The notes below the pieces were generated by a model. It had not been told where the DNA came from. It ran no database searches and worked only from the letters and a program-made list of their open reading frames with translations. Both the position numbers and the translations under genes were made by a program. Positions 9,068-18,403 of a stretch of DNA of 64,000 nt are shown in pieces. The stretch covers positions 620,001 to 684,000 of the forward strand of contig NZ_LYPL01000001.1 of assembly GCF_001662075.1 (NCBI RefSeq), given 5' to 3'. How positions within the stretch are numbered: the stretch's first letter is position 1; every line of letters begins with the position of its first letter. The stretch comes from Rhizobium bangladeshense (GTDB lineage Bacteria > Pseudomonadota > Alphaproteobacteria > Rhizobiales > Rhizobiaceae).

Positions 9068-9418
9068 TCAGATCGGCAGACGGCGACCTTGCTCCCGGAC
9101 GAGATCGCCGAGTTTTTCCAGGTAAAGCGCCCCGCCGACGGTGCGCTTGATGATGACGTTGCGCCGGTCGGCATCGTCACGCACGCGATCGACCAGGCCC
9201 ATCTCGCCCATCGTGTCCAGCGCGCGGGTGATGACCGGCTTGGTGACACCGAGCGTGGCGGCAAGCCCGCGCACGGTGTGGGGCGGCGGCACCAGATAAA
9301 CATGCAGCAGGATCGCCATCTGGCGCAACGTCAAATCGCGATCGTCAAGGCGCACCTGATCGAGCGCCACGCCATGCCAGAGCCCCAGCGCCTGCGAGGC
9401 GGTCAGTTCGATCGGCAC
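9068..9418 (-). CDS. MarR-like winged-helix regulator
   Basis: 116 residues from a GTG start preceded by GGAGGGG. A helix-turn-helix is clear (TVRGLAATLGVTKPVITRALDTM, a stretch near residues 47-70), followed by the wing VDRVRDDADRRNVIIKRT, as in MarR proteins. It is at the short end for the family. It is cotranscribed with the NlpC/P60 gene 24 bases downstream, which it may regulate. Confidence 0.8.
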   Translation of the reverse strand: MPIELTASQALGLWHGVALDQVRLDDRDLTLRQMAILLHVYLVPPPHTVRGLAATLGVTKPVITRALDTMGEMGLVDRVRDDADRRNVIIKRTVGGALYLEKLGDLVREQGRRLPI

Positions 9419-9572
9419 GGCCCCTCCGGAAATCGTTACGCTAGCGTTTCATTTTCCGGCAGTTGCCATGGACATGCAAGGGTAGCTGGAAATTGCCGTC
9501 CGGCAGGGTGAATAAAATTTTAACGATCGCCCTCTGCCCAGCGCTGGGTCGGCTTCCGACAGCCTGCCTTGG

Positions 9573-9686
9573 AACGGGATGATTTTAGGCCCGATCGGCC
9601 TAAAATTTGAATCCTCTTCTCAATTAAAGAGTTAGAGCATGATGTCGGTCCGAAAGCCGCTTACACTTTTCGGCATCATTCTCTAG
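9573..9686. repeat. Palindromic intergenic repeat, copy A (RIME-like)
   Basis: Two palindromes: ATTTTAGGC/GCCTAAAAT (9582-9590 and 9598-9606) and AGAGCATGATG.../...CATCATTCTCT (9633-9686) around CCGAAA/TTTCGG. The reverse complement of 29613-29730 matches it over its whole length with scattered differences, so it is a dispersed element. It fills most of the gap between the MarR-like gene and the M17 peptidase stop and may help terminate the peptidase message. Confidence 0.8.
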
Positions 9687-11074
9687 CGCAGGCCCGTGCG
9701 GATATGATGAAAGAGCGCTCGGATCGCCTGGGCTTCGCCGCCGCCCGGCGAATGCGGCCGTTCAGACTGGGCCCAGCCGTAAATATCGAAATGCGCCCAG
9801 CTCTTCGTCTTGCTGACGAAACGCTTGAGGAAGAGCGCGGCGGTGATCGATCCCGCCATGCCGCCGGCCGGCGCATTGGTGAGATCGGCGAATTTGGCGC
9901 GGATATCTTTTTCGTAGCCGGCATAGAGCGGCAGGCGCCAGATCGGATCGTCCGTTTCCAGGCTCGCTTCGGTCAGGTCATGCGCCAGATTGGCGTCGTC
10001 TGTGAAGAACGGCGGAAGATCCGGACCCAGCGCAACGCGAGCGGCACCGGTCAGCGTCGCCATGTCGATCAAGAGCTCGGGCTCCTCCTCGTCGGCATAG
10101 GCGAGCGCATCGGCCAGGATCAGGCGGCCTTCGGCGTCGGTATTGTCGATCTGGACGGTGAGGCCCTTGCGGCTGCGATAAATATCGCCTGGGCGGAAGG
10201 CGTTGGAGGAGATCGCGTTTTCGACGACCGGGACGATGACACGCAGATCGACCTTCAGCTTGGCGTCCATGATCATCAGGGCGAGGCCCATGACGTTGGC
10301 GGCGCCGCCCATGTCCTTCTTCATCAGCAGCATCGAGGCAGCAGGCTTGATGTCGAGACCGCCGGTATCGAAGCAGACTCCCTTGCCGACGAGCGTCACC
10401 TTGCGATGGCCCTTCTTGCCCCAGCGCAGTTCGAGAAGACGCGGCGCATCGGCGCTGGCGCGGCCGACCGTATGGACAAGCGGGAAGTTTTGCTCAAGCA
10501 GCGCGTCACCTGTTATAACCGATACTTCCGCCTTGTAATGTTGAGCCAGGCCGCGGAAAGCCGCCTCGAGCTGGTCCGGCCCCATGTCGTTCGTCGGCGT
10601 ATTGATGAGATCGCGGGCGAGAAAGACGCCGGCGAGCTGGCGCTTGATGTCGGCGCCGTCGGCATCGCTCGGAATGAGCATTGTCGCGGCGGGAGATTTC
10701 TCCGATTTATAGCGGTCGAAACGGTAGCTGCCGAGCCCGAAGCCGAGGGCTAGGCGATTTGCCGTCAGCGGCGCGGTCTCGATGTGCCAGTCGCCGGCCG
10801 GCAGCGCACGCGCGAGTCTGCCGGCGATATAGGGCTGTTCGGACGGGTTCGTACCGAGGCCGAAAAGCGCGCCGCCGAGATGGCCTTCGGCGGTCGGGAT
10901 CAGCAGCAGCGATCCGCTCTCGGCCTTGAACCCTGCCTTTTTCGCCCAGTCGAGGGCGATCGGATCGATCGTGCCGGTCTCGATATGGGCGGGCGTAACG
11001 GCAAAGATCGGCAGCGTCGAACCGCCCTTCGTGTTGAAGGGGGTCGGTCTTTCGATGAACTGATAGGGGGCCAT
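9683..11074 (-). CDS. Leucyl aminopeptidase family (M17) metallopeptidase
   Basis: 463 residues from ATG 11074 (AAGGA just upstream; the longer frame to 11104 has no ribosome site). The C-terminal catalytic domain shows GKGVCFDTGG (first metal site and catalytic Lys), MKKDMGGAA and NTDAEGRLILADAL, the M17 signature with Asp and Glu ligands. Two-zinc enzyme that removes N-terminal residues from peptides in the cytoplasm and usually forms hexamers. It is divergent from tadD; its stop lies in the palindromic repeat. Confidence 0.93.
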   Translation of the reverse strand: MAPYQFIERPTPFNTKGGSTLPIFAVTPAHIETGTIDPIALDWAKKAGFKAESGSLLLIPTAEGHLGGALFGLGTNPSEQPYIAGRLARALPAGDWHIETAPLTANRLALGFGLGSYRFDRYKSEKSPAATMLIPSDADGADIKRQLAGVFLARDLINTPTNDMGPDQLEAAFRGLAQHYKAEVSVITGDALLEQNFPLVHTVGRASADAPRLLELRWGKKGHRKVTLVGKGVCFDTGGLDIKPAASMLLMKKDMGGAANVMGLALMIMDAKLKVDLRVIVPVVENAISSNAFRPGDIYRSRKGLTVQIDNTDAEGRLILADALAYADEEEPELLIDMATLTGAARVALGPDLPPFFTDDANLAHDLTEASLETDDPIWRLPLYAGYEKDIRAKFADLTNAPAGGMAGSITAALFLKRFVSKTKSWAHFDIYGWAQSERPHSPGGGEAQAIRALFHHIRTGLR

Positions 11075-11216
11075 GATTGTCCTTCGGCGGTCGTCAGGAA
11101 TCACTCCTTAACGGTCTGTTAGGGTTAACAGACTATTGCTGGAGCGAAGATTGCGTCAAACCTTTCCCTGTTCCGCGTTCGAGGTCAGGCGCCGATTTCG
11201 GAATCAGGAACGCGTC

Positions 11217-12053
11217 ATGCCTGCCTCGCTCACCACCATATTCACCAATCGCTTCCTGCAGGGCGTCGCGGCGTCGCTGATCGTCCTTGCGCTGGCGGGC
11301 TGCTCGACGACCACGAAGGACCGGATGACGACAGGCTCGGTGCCGAAACTCACCAAGCCGGTCGAAGAGATGGACGCGACCGAGCTGCGCTCGGCAACGG
11401 ATCGGCTCGGCCAAGCCTATGACAAGAACCCGCGCGATCCCGTCACCGGCGTCAACTATGCCAATCTGCTGCGCATGAACGGCCGTGACGCGCAGGCTCT
11501 CGCCGTCATGCAGCAGGTGGCGATCGCCAATCCCGGCGACCGAAACGTGCTGGCGGCCTATGGCAAGGCGCAAGCGGCAGCCGGACAGTTCCAGCAGGCG
11601 CTCGACACGATCGGCCGGGCCCAGACACCGGATCGTCCGGACTGGAGGCTGATCTCGGCCCAAGGCGCGATCCTTGATCAGATGGGCCGGGCAAGCGAGG
11701 CCAGGCAGCGATACCGCGACGCGCTCGACATTCAGCCGAACGAACCGTCCATCCTCTCCAATCTCGGAATGTCCTACGTGCTGACCGGCGACCTGCGCAC
11801 GGCCGAAACCTATCTGCGCTCGGCCGCCGGCCAACCGAACGCCGACAGCCGCGTCAGGCAGAATCTTGCCCTCGTCGTCGGCCTGCAGGGACGTTTCCCG
11901 GAAGCCGAGCAGATCGCGCGGCGCGAACTTTCGCCGCAGCAGGCCGATGCCAATGTCGCCTATCTCAGGGGCATGCTCTCGCAGCAGAATTCCTGGCAGA
12001 AGCTCGCCGCCAAGGACAAGACGCCGACGGCGGACGGCAGCAATACCAACTAA
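11217..12053 (+). CDS. tadD: TadD-like TPR lipoprotein of the Flp pilus system
   Basis: 278 residues from ATG 11217 (CAGGAA before it; the frame upstream to 11136 is unused). A lipoprotein signal ends in LALAGC at about residues 19-24. The rest is TPR-type helical repeats, with GVNYANLLRMNGRDAQAL and SNLGMSYVLTGDLRTAE as clear units. TadD proteins are outer-membrane TPR lipoproteins needed for Tad pilus assembly. It is close to, but separated by a lysE-like gene from, the tadC end of the main cluster and on the opposite strand. Confidence 0.82.
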   Translation: MPASLTTIFTNRFLQGVAASLIVLALAGCSTTTKDRMTTGSVPKLTKPVEEMDATELRSATDRLGQAYDKNPRDPVTGVNYANLLRMNGRDAQALAVMQQVAIANPGDRNVLAAYGKAQAAAGQFQQALDTIGRAQTPDRPDWRLISAQGAILDQMGRASEARQRYRDALDIQPNEPSILSNLGMSYVLTGDLRTAETYLRSAAGQPNADSRVRQNLALVVGLQGRFPEAEQIARRELSPQQADANVAYLRGMLSQQNSWQKLAAKDKTPTADGSNTN

Positions 12054-12060
12054 ACCGTGT

Positions 12061-12693
12061 TCAACGGGCGCTGAGGCCCGAAAGGATGAGACGGAGACCG
12101 AGGCCGCCCATGACGGCGCCGGCGGCCCGGTCGATCCAGCCTTTGGCATGGAGATAGAGCCGCCGCGGATGGCGGGCCGAAAAAGCGAACGCCACGATCG
12201 AATACCAGCCCGCCTCCACCGCAAAGACACCGAGCGGCAGCGCGAAGATGAGATCGAGCGGCACCGTCCTCGGCAAAAGCGCGGCAAACAGGCTGGCATA
12301 GACGATGATGGTCTTCGGGTTGCTGAGCTGGGTCAGCAGCGCGGTCGTGAAGCTGCGCATCGGCGCGCGGTGGCCATGGACGGCGTCGGAAACCTCGAGC
12401 GGCCGACCGGCGCCTTTCCAGATATTGACGGCGATATAGACGAGATAGGCGCCGCCTCCGACCTTCAGCAGGATATAGAGCCATTCGAATTGAGATAGCA
12501 GCGCCGTCAGCCCGGCGAGCGCCAGCACGGCAAACACCACACCACCGGCACCCATGCCCAGCGCGGCCGCAAGTCCGTCCAGCCGTGACCGTGAAATGGC
12601 GATCCTGGAGACGATGACGAAGCTCGGGCCGGGGCTCATGGCGCCGACCACCAGGGCTGCCATGATGCTGATGAAAATGCCCTGAGAAGACAT
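12061..12693 (-). CDS. LysE/RhtB-family amino-acid exporter
   Basis: 210 residues from ATG 12693, which follows AGAGAGG. Five or six hydrophobic segments, with the family N-terminal motif GAMSPGPSFVIVSR at residues 16-29. Members export amino acids or related small molecules across the inner membrane. It lies between tadD and tadC but has no known pilus role; the stop is seven bases from the convergent tadD stop. Substrate unknown. Confidence 0.88.
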   Translation of the reverse strand: MSSQGIFISIMAALVVGAMSPGPSFVIVSRIAISRSRLDGLAAALGMGAGGVVFAVLALAGLTALLSQFEWLYILLKVGGGAYLVYIAVNIWKGAGRPLEVSDAVHGHRAPMRSFTTALLTQLSNPKTIIVYASLFAALLPRTVPLDLIFALPLGVFAVEAGWYSIVAFAFSARHPRRLYLHAKGWIDRAAGAVMGGLGLRLILSGLSAR

Positions 12694-12824
12694 GTGAACC
12701 TCTCTTTCGGGATGGAAGGCGCCAGAGACGCACGGCCTCCGCGCCGGCCGATCATCGTCCATCCCGTTTAGCAGCTATGCCGGCGCCCGTCGCGGGCACG
12801 GACGACATATCGTCTGCGCACCCG

Positions 12825-13811
12825 TCAGAACTTGTCCGCCACCTGGATGCCGGCCGGGCCGAGAATGACGGCGATCAGCACCGGCAGGAAGAACAGGATC
12901 ATCGGCACCGTCAGTTTCGGCGGCAGGGCGGCCGCCTTCTTTTCCGCCTCGTTCATGCGCTCGTCGCGCCCCTCCTGAGCGAGAACGCGCAGCGCTTGGG
13001 CGACCGGCGTGCCGTAGCGATCGGCCTGGATCAGCGCCTGGGTGACTGAGCGCACCAGTTCGATCTGAGTGCGCGTGGCAAGGTTTTCGAGCGCCACCCG
13101 GCGATCCGGCAGGAAGGAAAGCTCTGCCGTCGTCAGGACCATCTCTTCGGCGAGCGGCGGCGACTGCTCGCCAAGTTCCTCCGACACGCGGCGCATCGCC
13201 GCCTCGATCGAGATACCGGATTCGACGCAGATCAGCATCAGGTCCAACGCATCCGGCCAGGCGCGCTTGATCGAATGCTGACGCTTGCCCATGCGGTTGG
13301 AGATATAGATGTTCGGTGCGTAGAAGCCGAGATAGCCGATGCCGATGACGGCGAAGAGGCGGATGGGCATGCCCCTTTCGGCGAGGTTGCCGAGGCCGAA
13401 GACCCAGAAGGCGGCAAGCGCCAGGAAGAGGAAGGGCAGCAGGAAGCGCGCGACGAGGAAGGTATTCAGCGCATTCTCCGATCGGAAACCGGCGGCACGC
13501 AGCTTGTTGACCGTATTTTCGTCGACCAGCGCCTGGCGCAGGTTGAACCGCTCGACGATCTGGCGGACCGAGCGATTGTTCTGGCTACGTAGCGACGCCT
13601 TGCCGGCCGCCGGGTCGGTATTCATGCGGGCGCGTTCGCGGGCGCGGATCTGCTCGCGCTCGGTCGAAACAGCCTTCATGCGCTTGGTGAGATCGCCGCG
13701 TTCGAAAAAGGGGATGGCGATCGTGTAGAAAGTGGCGAAGACGGCGATCGCGACAAAGATGGCGATCAGCATGCCCGGGTTGGTCAGCGTTGCGGCGAGG
13801 TCCTGCGACAT
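12825..13811 (-). CDS. tadC: TadC, type II secretion F-like pilus platform protein
   Basis: 328 residues. Starts at ATG 13811 after GGAAGGA. An N-terminal membrane helix, a basic cytosolic stretch (RGDLTKRMKAVSTEREQIRAR), then a GspF-type domain with the family pattern DLMLICVESGISIEAAMRRV and further helices at the C-terminus. With TadB it forms the inner-membrane platform on which the CpaF ATPase acts. Last gene of the minus-strand tad series; 14 bases after tadB. Confidence 0.9.
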   Translation of the reverse strand: MSQDLAATLTNPGMLIAIFVAIAVFATFYTIAIPFFERGDLTKRMKAVSTEREQIRARERARMNTDPAAGKASLRSQNNRSVRQIVERFNLRQALVDENTVNKLRAAGFRSENALNTFLVARFLLPFLFLALAAFWVFGLGNLAERGMPIRLFAVIGIGYLGFYAPNIYISNRMGKRQHSIKRAWPDALDLMLICVESGISIEAAMRRVSEELGEQSPPLAEEMVLTTAELSFLPDRRVALENLATRTQIELVRSVTQALIQADRYGTPVAQALRVLAQEGRDERMNEAEKKAAALPPKLTVPMILFFLPVLIAVILGPAGIQVADKF

Positions 13812-13825
13812 GGTGCTTCCTTCCG

Positions 13826-14833
13826 CTAGATGTCAAAATTGACCATGTTGCGCATGACGAAGATGCCGATCGACATCCAGATCGCCGAGACACCCATGAT
13901 GAAATGACCGCGCGGATCGGTAAAAAGGATCATCATGTAGTTCGGCGAAGTGAGATAGACGAGGGTCGCGACGATGAAGGGCAGCGCGCCGATGATGACG
14001 GCCGACGCCTTGGCTTCCATCGACAGCGCCGACACCTTGGCCTTCATCTTCCGGCGCTCGCGCAGCACCTTGGAGAGGTTGCCGATCGCTTCCGACAGAT
14101 TGCCGCCCGCCTGCGACTGAATGGCGATGACGATCGCGAAGAAGTTGACCTCCTGGAGCGGCATGTGGAGCGTCATGCGGGCGCAGGCGTCGGGAATGCT
14201 GAGGCCCACCTGCTGCGCCTCGATTACCCGCCGGAACTCACTCTTGACCGGCTCGGTGCCTTCGGTTCCGATCAGCCGGATCGCATCGTTGAGCGGCAGA
14301 CCTGACTTGATCGAGCGGGTGATAACGTCGAGGGCATTGGGGAGCTCGTTGAGGAATTTGTTCTGGCGGCGCTTGATCAGGAAGCCGAGAACCCAGCGCG
14401 GCAGGCCGAGACCGGCAACGACGGCAATGCCGATCATGACCAGCAGGGATGCGCCGAGGACGAAAGCCACAAGCAGCAGAACAGAGGCGAAGACGGCGCT
14501 GAAGAGATAGAACTGCGACAGGCTGACCGTCAGGCCGGCCTGCACCAGACGCGATTTGATCGACAGGGTCTTCTTGGTCTTTTCGTTCTGACGCTTTTCC
14601 AGGTCCTTCAGATTGTCCTGCACCGATTTGCGCCGCTTCGACAGTTCCTGCACGCGGTCCCGGGCAGCCTTGACCTTGACCCGGTCGACCTCTGCCGATT
14701 TCACACGATTGATGCGGCTTGCCGATTTTTTGTCCGCTTCGATCCGGGAAAACATCAGGGCATAGGCGACCGCCGCCGCGGAAACTGCGGCGAGGACGAC
14801 GATTGCCAGGACTACCGGATCGAACCCGAACAT
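13826..14833 (-). CDS. tadB: TadB, type II secretion F-like pilus platform protein
   Basis: 335 residues. N-terminal membrane helix, a long charged coiled-coil-like segment (residues about 35-85, rich in Lys, Arg and Glu), two helices, then the GspF-type domain with LPNALDVITRSIKSGLPLND and QSQAGGNLSEAIGNLS. Four bases after the cpaF stop. Forms the inner-membrane platform together with TadC. Confidence 0.92.
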   Translation of the reverse strand: MFGFDPVVLAIVVLAAVSAAAVAYALMFSRIEADKKSASRINRVKSAEVDRVKVKAARDRVQELSKRRKSVQDNLKDLEKRQNEKTKKTLSIKSRLVQAGLTVSLSQFYLFSAVFASVLLLVAFVLGASLLVMIGIAVVAGLGLPRWVLGFLIKRRQNKFLNELPNALDVITRSIKSGLPLNDAIRLIGTEGTEPVKSEFRRVIEAQQVGLSIPDACARMTLHMPLQEVNFFAIVIAIQSQAGGNLSEAIGNLSKVLRERRKMKAKVSALSMEAKASAVIIGALPFIVATLVYLTSPNYMMILFTDPRGHFIMGVSAIWMSIGIFVMRNMVNFDI

Positions 14834-14837
14834 CAGC

Positions 14838-16322
14838 CTAATCCTTGGTTTTCGCTTCCATCGCGTCGAGGGCGGCGGCCAGGCGCTTTTCCTCGTTGAA
14901 GTAACGAGCCCGATCCCAGAAATGCGGTTTTCCGACGCCGGTCGACATGTGCCGGCCGATCAGGCGGCCGCCCGCATCTTCGCCTTCGATCTCGTAGCGC
15001 ATCAGATCCTGGGTGATGATGACGTCGCCTTCCATGCCGATCACCTCGGTGATCTGGGTGATGCGGCGCGAGCCGTCACGAAGGCGCGCCGCCTGGATGA
15101 TGACGTCGACCGAAGTGGAGATGATCTCGCGCACCGTCTTTGCCGGCAGCGTGAAGCCGCCCATGGCGATCATCGATTCGATACGGCTCAGGCATTCGCG
15201 CGGGGTGTTGGCGTGGATCGTGCCCATCGAGCCGTCGTGACCGGTGTTCATCGCCTGCAGCAGGTCGAAAACCTCGGGTCCGCGCACTTCGCCGACGATG
15301 ATGCGCTCGGGACGCATACGCAGGCAGTTCTTGACGAGATCGCGCATAGTGATCTCGCCCTCGCCTTCGATATTCGGCGGGCGCGTTTCCAGACGCACGA
15401 CATGCGGCTGCTGCAGCTGCAGTTCGGCGGTGTCCTCGCAGGTGATGACGCGCTCGTCGCGGTCGATATAATTGGTGAGGCAATTCAGAAGCGTCGTCTT
15501 TCCCGAGCCCGTGCCGCCGGAGATGATGACGTTGCAGCGCACCCGCCCGATGATTTGCAGCACGGTCGCGCCTTCCGGCGTAATCGCGCCGAAACGGACG
15601 AGCTGATCAAGCGTCAGCTTGTCCTTCTTGAACTTGCGGATGGTGAGCGCCGGCCCGTCGATCGACAGCGGCGGCGCGATGACGTTGACGCGCGAGCCAT
15701 CGGGCAGGCGCGCGTCGCAGATCGGGCTCGATTCATCAACGCGGCGGCCGACCTGGCTGACAATGCGCTGGCAGATGGAAAGAAGCTGCGCGTTGTCGCG
15801 AAAACGGATTTCCGATTCGATCGTCTTGCCGCCGACTTCGATGAAGGTCTGGCCGGCGCCATTGACCATGATGTCGGCGATGTCGTCGCGCGCCAGCAGC
15901 GGCTCCAGCGGGCCGTAGCCGAGGACGTCGTTGCAGATATCTTCGAGCAGCTCTTCCTGCTCGGAGATCGACATCGCGAAGTTCTTGATGGTGATGATGT
16001 CGTTGACGATGTCGCGGATCTCCTCGCGCGCGCTTTCGCCGTCGAGCTTGGAAAGCTGCGAGAGATCGATCGTGTCGATCAGTGCAGAAAAGACCTGCTG
16101 TTTGGTATCGTAATATTCATCGGTGCGGATCGGCCGCTTGCGCTGAGGCGCCTGCATCGGCGGCGGCGTCACCTGCTGGCGCTGGTTCTCGCGCGAGGGT
16201 TCGACCAGAATGGAGGGAGAGGAAGCCACGGGTGCGGGTGCGGGCGCGGCCGGAGCCGGCGGCGGAGGAGCGACCGCGCCCCCAGCCTTTCCGAAACCTT
16301 CGTTTCCGCGTTTTCCAAACAT
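14838..16322 (-). CDS. cpaF: CpaF/TadA pilus assembly ATPase
   Basis: 494 residues. A Pro/Ala-rich, low-complexity N-terminus (about residues 15-60) precedes a VirB11/GspE-type ATPase. Visible are the Walker [10 protein letters not shown] with Lys275, the Asp and His boxes ([36 protein letters not shown]) and Walker [14 protein letters not shown]. Hexameric cytoplasmic motor that powers Flp pilus assembly. It sits between cpaE and tadB with short gaps. Confidence 0.95.
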   Translation of the reverse strand: MFGKRGNEGFGKAGGAVAPPPPAPAAPAPAPVASSPSILVEPSRENQRQQVTPPPMQAPQRKRPIRTDEYYDTKQQVFSALIDTIDLSQLSKLDGESAREEIRDIVNDIITIKNFAMSISEQEELLEDICNDVLGYGPLEPLLARDDIADIMVNGAGQTFIEVGGKTIESEIRFRDNAQLLSICQRIVSQVGRRVDESSPICDARLPDGSRVNVIAPPLSIDGPALTIRKFKKDKLTLDQLVRFGAITPEGATVLQIIGRVRCNVIISGGTGSGKTTLLNCLTNYIDRDERVITCEDTAELQLQQPHVVRLETRPPNIEGEGEITMRDLVKNCLRMRPERIIVGEVRGPEVFDLLQAMNTGHDGSMGTIHANTPRECLSRIESMIAMGGFTLPAKTVREIISTSVDVIIQAARLRDGSRRITQITEVIGMEGDVIITQDLMRYEIEGEDAGGRLIGRHMSTGVGKPHFWDRARYFNEEKRLAAALDAMEAKTKD

Positions 16323-16352
16323 GCCCTCGATCCAATCTGCTCGTTCTTGTCG

Positions 16353-17630
16353 TTACTTGCGCTTCAGGAGGCCCAGCAGGCCTCCTTTCTTCGCCTTCCT
16401 GATCGCGACCCGGCCGGTGACAACGTGCGATATTTGCGAAAAGGTCTCAGCCGTCGGCGACCTGGGATCGACTTCCGAGATCATCCGGCCGCTGTTGGCG
16501 GCGTTGCCGAAGAGGTTGATGTCGAAGGGGATGATCGCGATCGGATCGATCTCCAAAGGCTCACAGAAATCCGACGGCGAGATCTCGGGACGTTTCGGCA
16601 TGCCGACCTGATTGAGGATGAGATGCGGCGGCTTGTCATTCGGCCGCATCTTGCGCAGCGCATCCAGCATGTTTTTGGTGTTGCGCAGGTTGGCAAGATC
16701 GGGAACGGCCGCGATGACCACCTCGTCGACGCTCGCCAGCACCGACCGGGTCCATTCCGACCATGCATGCGGAACGTCGAGCACGGTGACCGGGGCGCTG
16801 CGCTGCAGGACGTCGAGCACCGGCTGGAAGGCCTGGCCGTCGAAATCATAGGCGCGGTCGAGCAGCGAGGGTGCGGCGAGCAGCGACAGATGCTCGGAAC
16901 ATTTCGTCAGCAGGCGGTCGAGGAAGACCTCGTCGAGACGCTCGGGCGCGAAGACCGCTTCGGCGATGCCCTGGGCCGGATCCTGGTCGAAGTCGATATT
17001 CGCCGTGCCGTAGGGCAGGTCGAGATCGGCGAGGATCGTCTCGGTGGAGAAGAGATTGGAAATGCCGAAAGCGCAATTATGGGCGATCGTCGAAGCGCCG
17101 GTGCCGCCTTTCGAGCCGATGAAGGCAATGCTGCGCCCGAGCGGCTCGGCCTCCGGATCGACGAAGATCGAAGCCATCGCCGCAAGGATATCGGGCATGG
17201 CCACCGGCTGGACCATGTATTCGGAAATGCCGTTGCGGATCAGCTCGCGATACAGTCCGATATCGTTATAGTAGCCGACGATGACGACCTTGGTGGTTGG
17301 ATCGCAGACGGCGGCGAGCGGGGCGAGCTCGGCAAGGAGGCTTCCGACATTCGCCTTGGTCTCGAGGATGATGAGGTTCGGCGTCGGCGCGCCGGAGAAC
17401 ATATTGGCGGCAGCGGCGATGCCGCCGCTGGTGATGCGCAGGCTGACCTTCGCCATGCGCCGGTCATTAGCGCAGCGTTCCATGACCTGCTGCAGGGCCT
17501 CGCTCTCGCAGAAGGCATGGACCGAGATGCGCGGCAGTGGCCGCATGTATTCCAGATCCGCCATGCGCACTGCCTCCTCGGCGTGACGAAGCTCGCTGGG
17601 GTTCTTGATCTCGTATTCGATGGCGCTCAT
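16353..17630 (-). CDS. cpaE: CpaE/TadZ, MinD-like pilus localisation protein
   Basis: 425 residues. Residues about 25-150 form a receiver-like domain (VVIVGYYNDIGLYRELI), and the rest is a ParA/MinD-type ATPase fold. The P-loop reads GSKGGTGAST with Lys174: the first, signature lysine of the deviant Walker A is kept, while the position normally holding the second Lys is Ala. Such atypical loops occur in the TadZ/CpaE group. The protein is thought to place the pilus machine at the cell pole. Between cpaD and cpaF. Confidence 0.92.
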   Translation of the reverse strand: MSAIEYEIKNPSELRHAEEAVRMADLEYMRPLPRISVHAFCESEALQQVMERCANDRRMAKVSLRITSGGIAAAANMFSGAPTPNLIILETKANVGSLLAELAPLAAVCDPTTKVVIVGYYNDIGLYRELIRNGISEYMVQPVAMPDILAAMASIFVDPEAEPLGRSIAFIGSKGGTGASTIAHNCAFGISNLFSTETILADLDLPYGTANIDFDQDPAQGIAEAVFAPERLDEVFLDRLLTKCSEHLSLLAAPSLLDRAYDFDGQAFQPVLDVLQRSAPVTVLDVPHAWSEWTRSVLASVDEVVIAAVPDLANLRNTKNMLDALRKMRPNDKPPHLILNQVGMPKRPEISPSDFCEPLEIDPIAIIPFDINLFGNAANSGRMISEVDPRSPTAETFSQISHVVTGRVAIRKAKKGGLLGLLKRK

Positions 17631-17644
17631 CGTCCCGTTCCGCC

Positions 17645-18403
17645 TCAGAAACTGCTGTCGCTGCCGGCGACATCCTCGATCGTCGATGTCGTCGTCCGGT
17701 ATTCCTGGATCGCGTTGTTGCGCCGCTGCGCGTCGATCGGCGTCATGCCGCGAGGCGCCACCAGGTCCTCCGGATTGGCGATCTGGGCGGCAAGGTTGTT
17801 CTGCGAGGCGCAGCCGAAATTATAGTAATTCTGATTGGCGAAATCGTTCGAGATGTCCTTCGGCCACTGACCGCATTGCGTGGTGACCGCAGTCGTGCCG
17901 GTGAAGCTCAGCCGGATCGGCGCCGCATCGCCGGCACCGGCAGCGGCATAGGATGTATTGATGATTTTCGAGCTCGCGATCCCCCTCGACGCCAACTCGG
18001 CGCGGACCTGATTGCGCAGCTGATGGGCGGCTGCCGAATTCGGCGAGCCTTCCGGCGACAATACATACACCGGGCCGGAGGCGCGGGAGATATAGTTTGC
18101 GGCAAAGCCGCGGATGAGATCGCGCTGAGCGATGGTCAGACGCCGATCGGTGGAAGCAACCGGAATATCCACCGTCTGCTCGGCCTCTGTGACGATGATC
18201 GGGTGGCGGGCACGGTAATCATCCGGAATGCCGCCGGTTGTCAGCTGGTCGTGCGGGCCGGCGCATCCGGAAAGAATCGCCATCGAAACGGCGACCGTGA
18301 CGAAAAGCGCCTTGGAGATTGCGAGCCGGGGGGTCGTCGAAGTCATGAAGGCCATCGCCTGATCTCTGTTCTGTGCCATTGCTGCCGATGCCTCTCCACT
18401 CAT
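17645..18403 (-). CDS. cpaD: CpaD, pilus assembly lipoprotein
   Basis: 252 residues from ATG 18403, which overlaps the cpaC stop as ATGA and has no strong ribosome site of its own, so it is probably translationally coupled; ATG 18379 is an alternative. A lipoprotein signal ends SMAILSGC. The mature protein has the CpaD pattern RLTIAQRDLIRGFAANYISR and the C-terminal NNLAAQIANPEDLVAPRGM. Outer-membrane-associated partner of the CpaC secretin. Confidence 0.9.
   Translation of the reverse strand: MSGEASAAMAQNRDQAMAFMTSTTPRLAISKALFVTVAVSMAILSGCAGPHDQLTTGGIPDDYRARHPIIVTEAEQTVDIPVASTDRRLTIAQRDLIRGFAANYISRASGPVYVLSPEGSPNSAAAHQLRNQVRAELASRGIASSKIINTSYAAAGAGDAAPIRLSFTGTTAVTTQCGQWPKDISNDFANQNYYNFGCASQNNLAAQIANPEDLVAPRGMTPIDAQRRNNAIQEYRTTTSTIEDVAGSDSSF

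Noticed and set aside
14922..17825. A 967-codon plus-strand open frame
   Set aside because: It is the antisense shadow of cpaF, cpaE and part of cpaD; its composition is charged and repetitive, with no domain.
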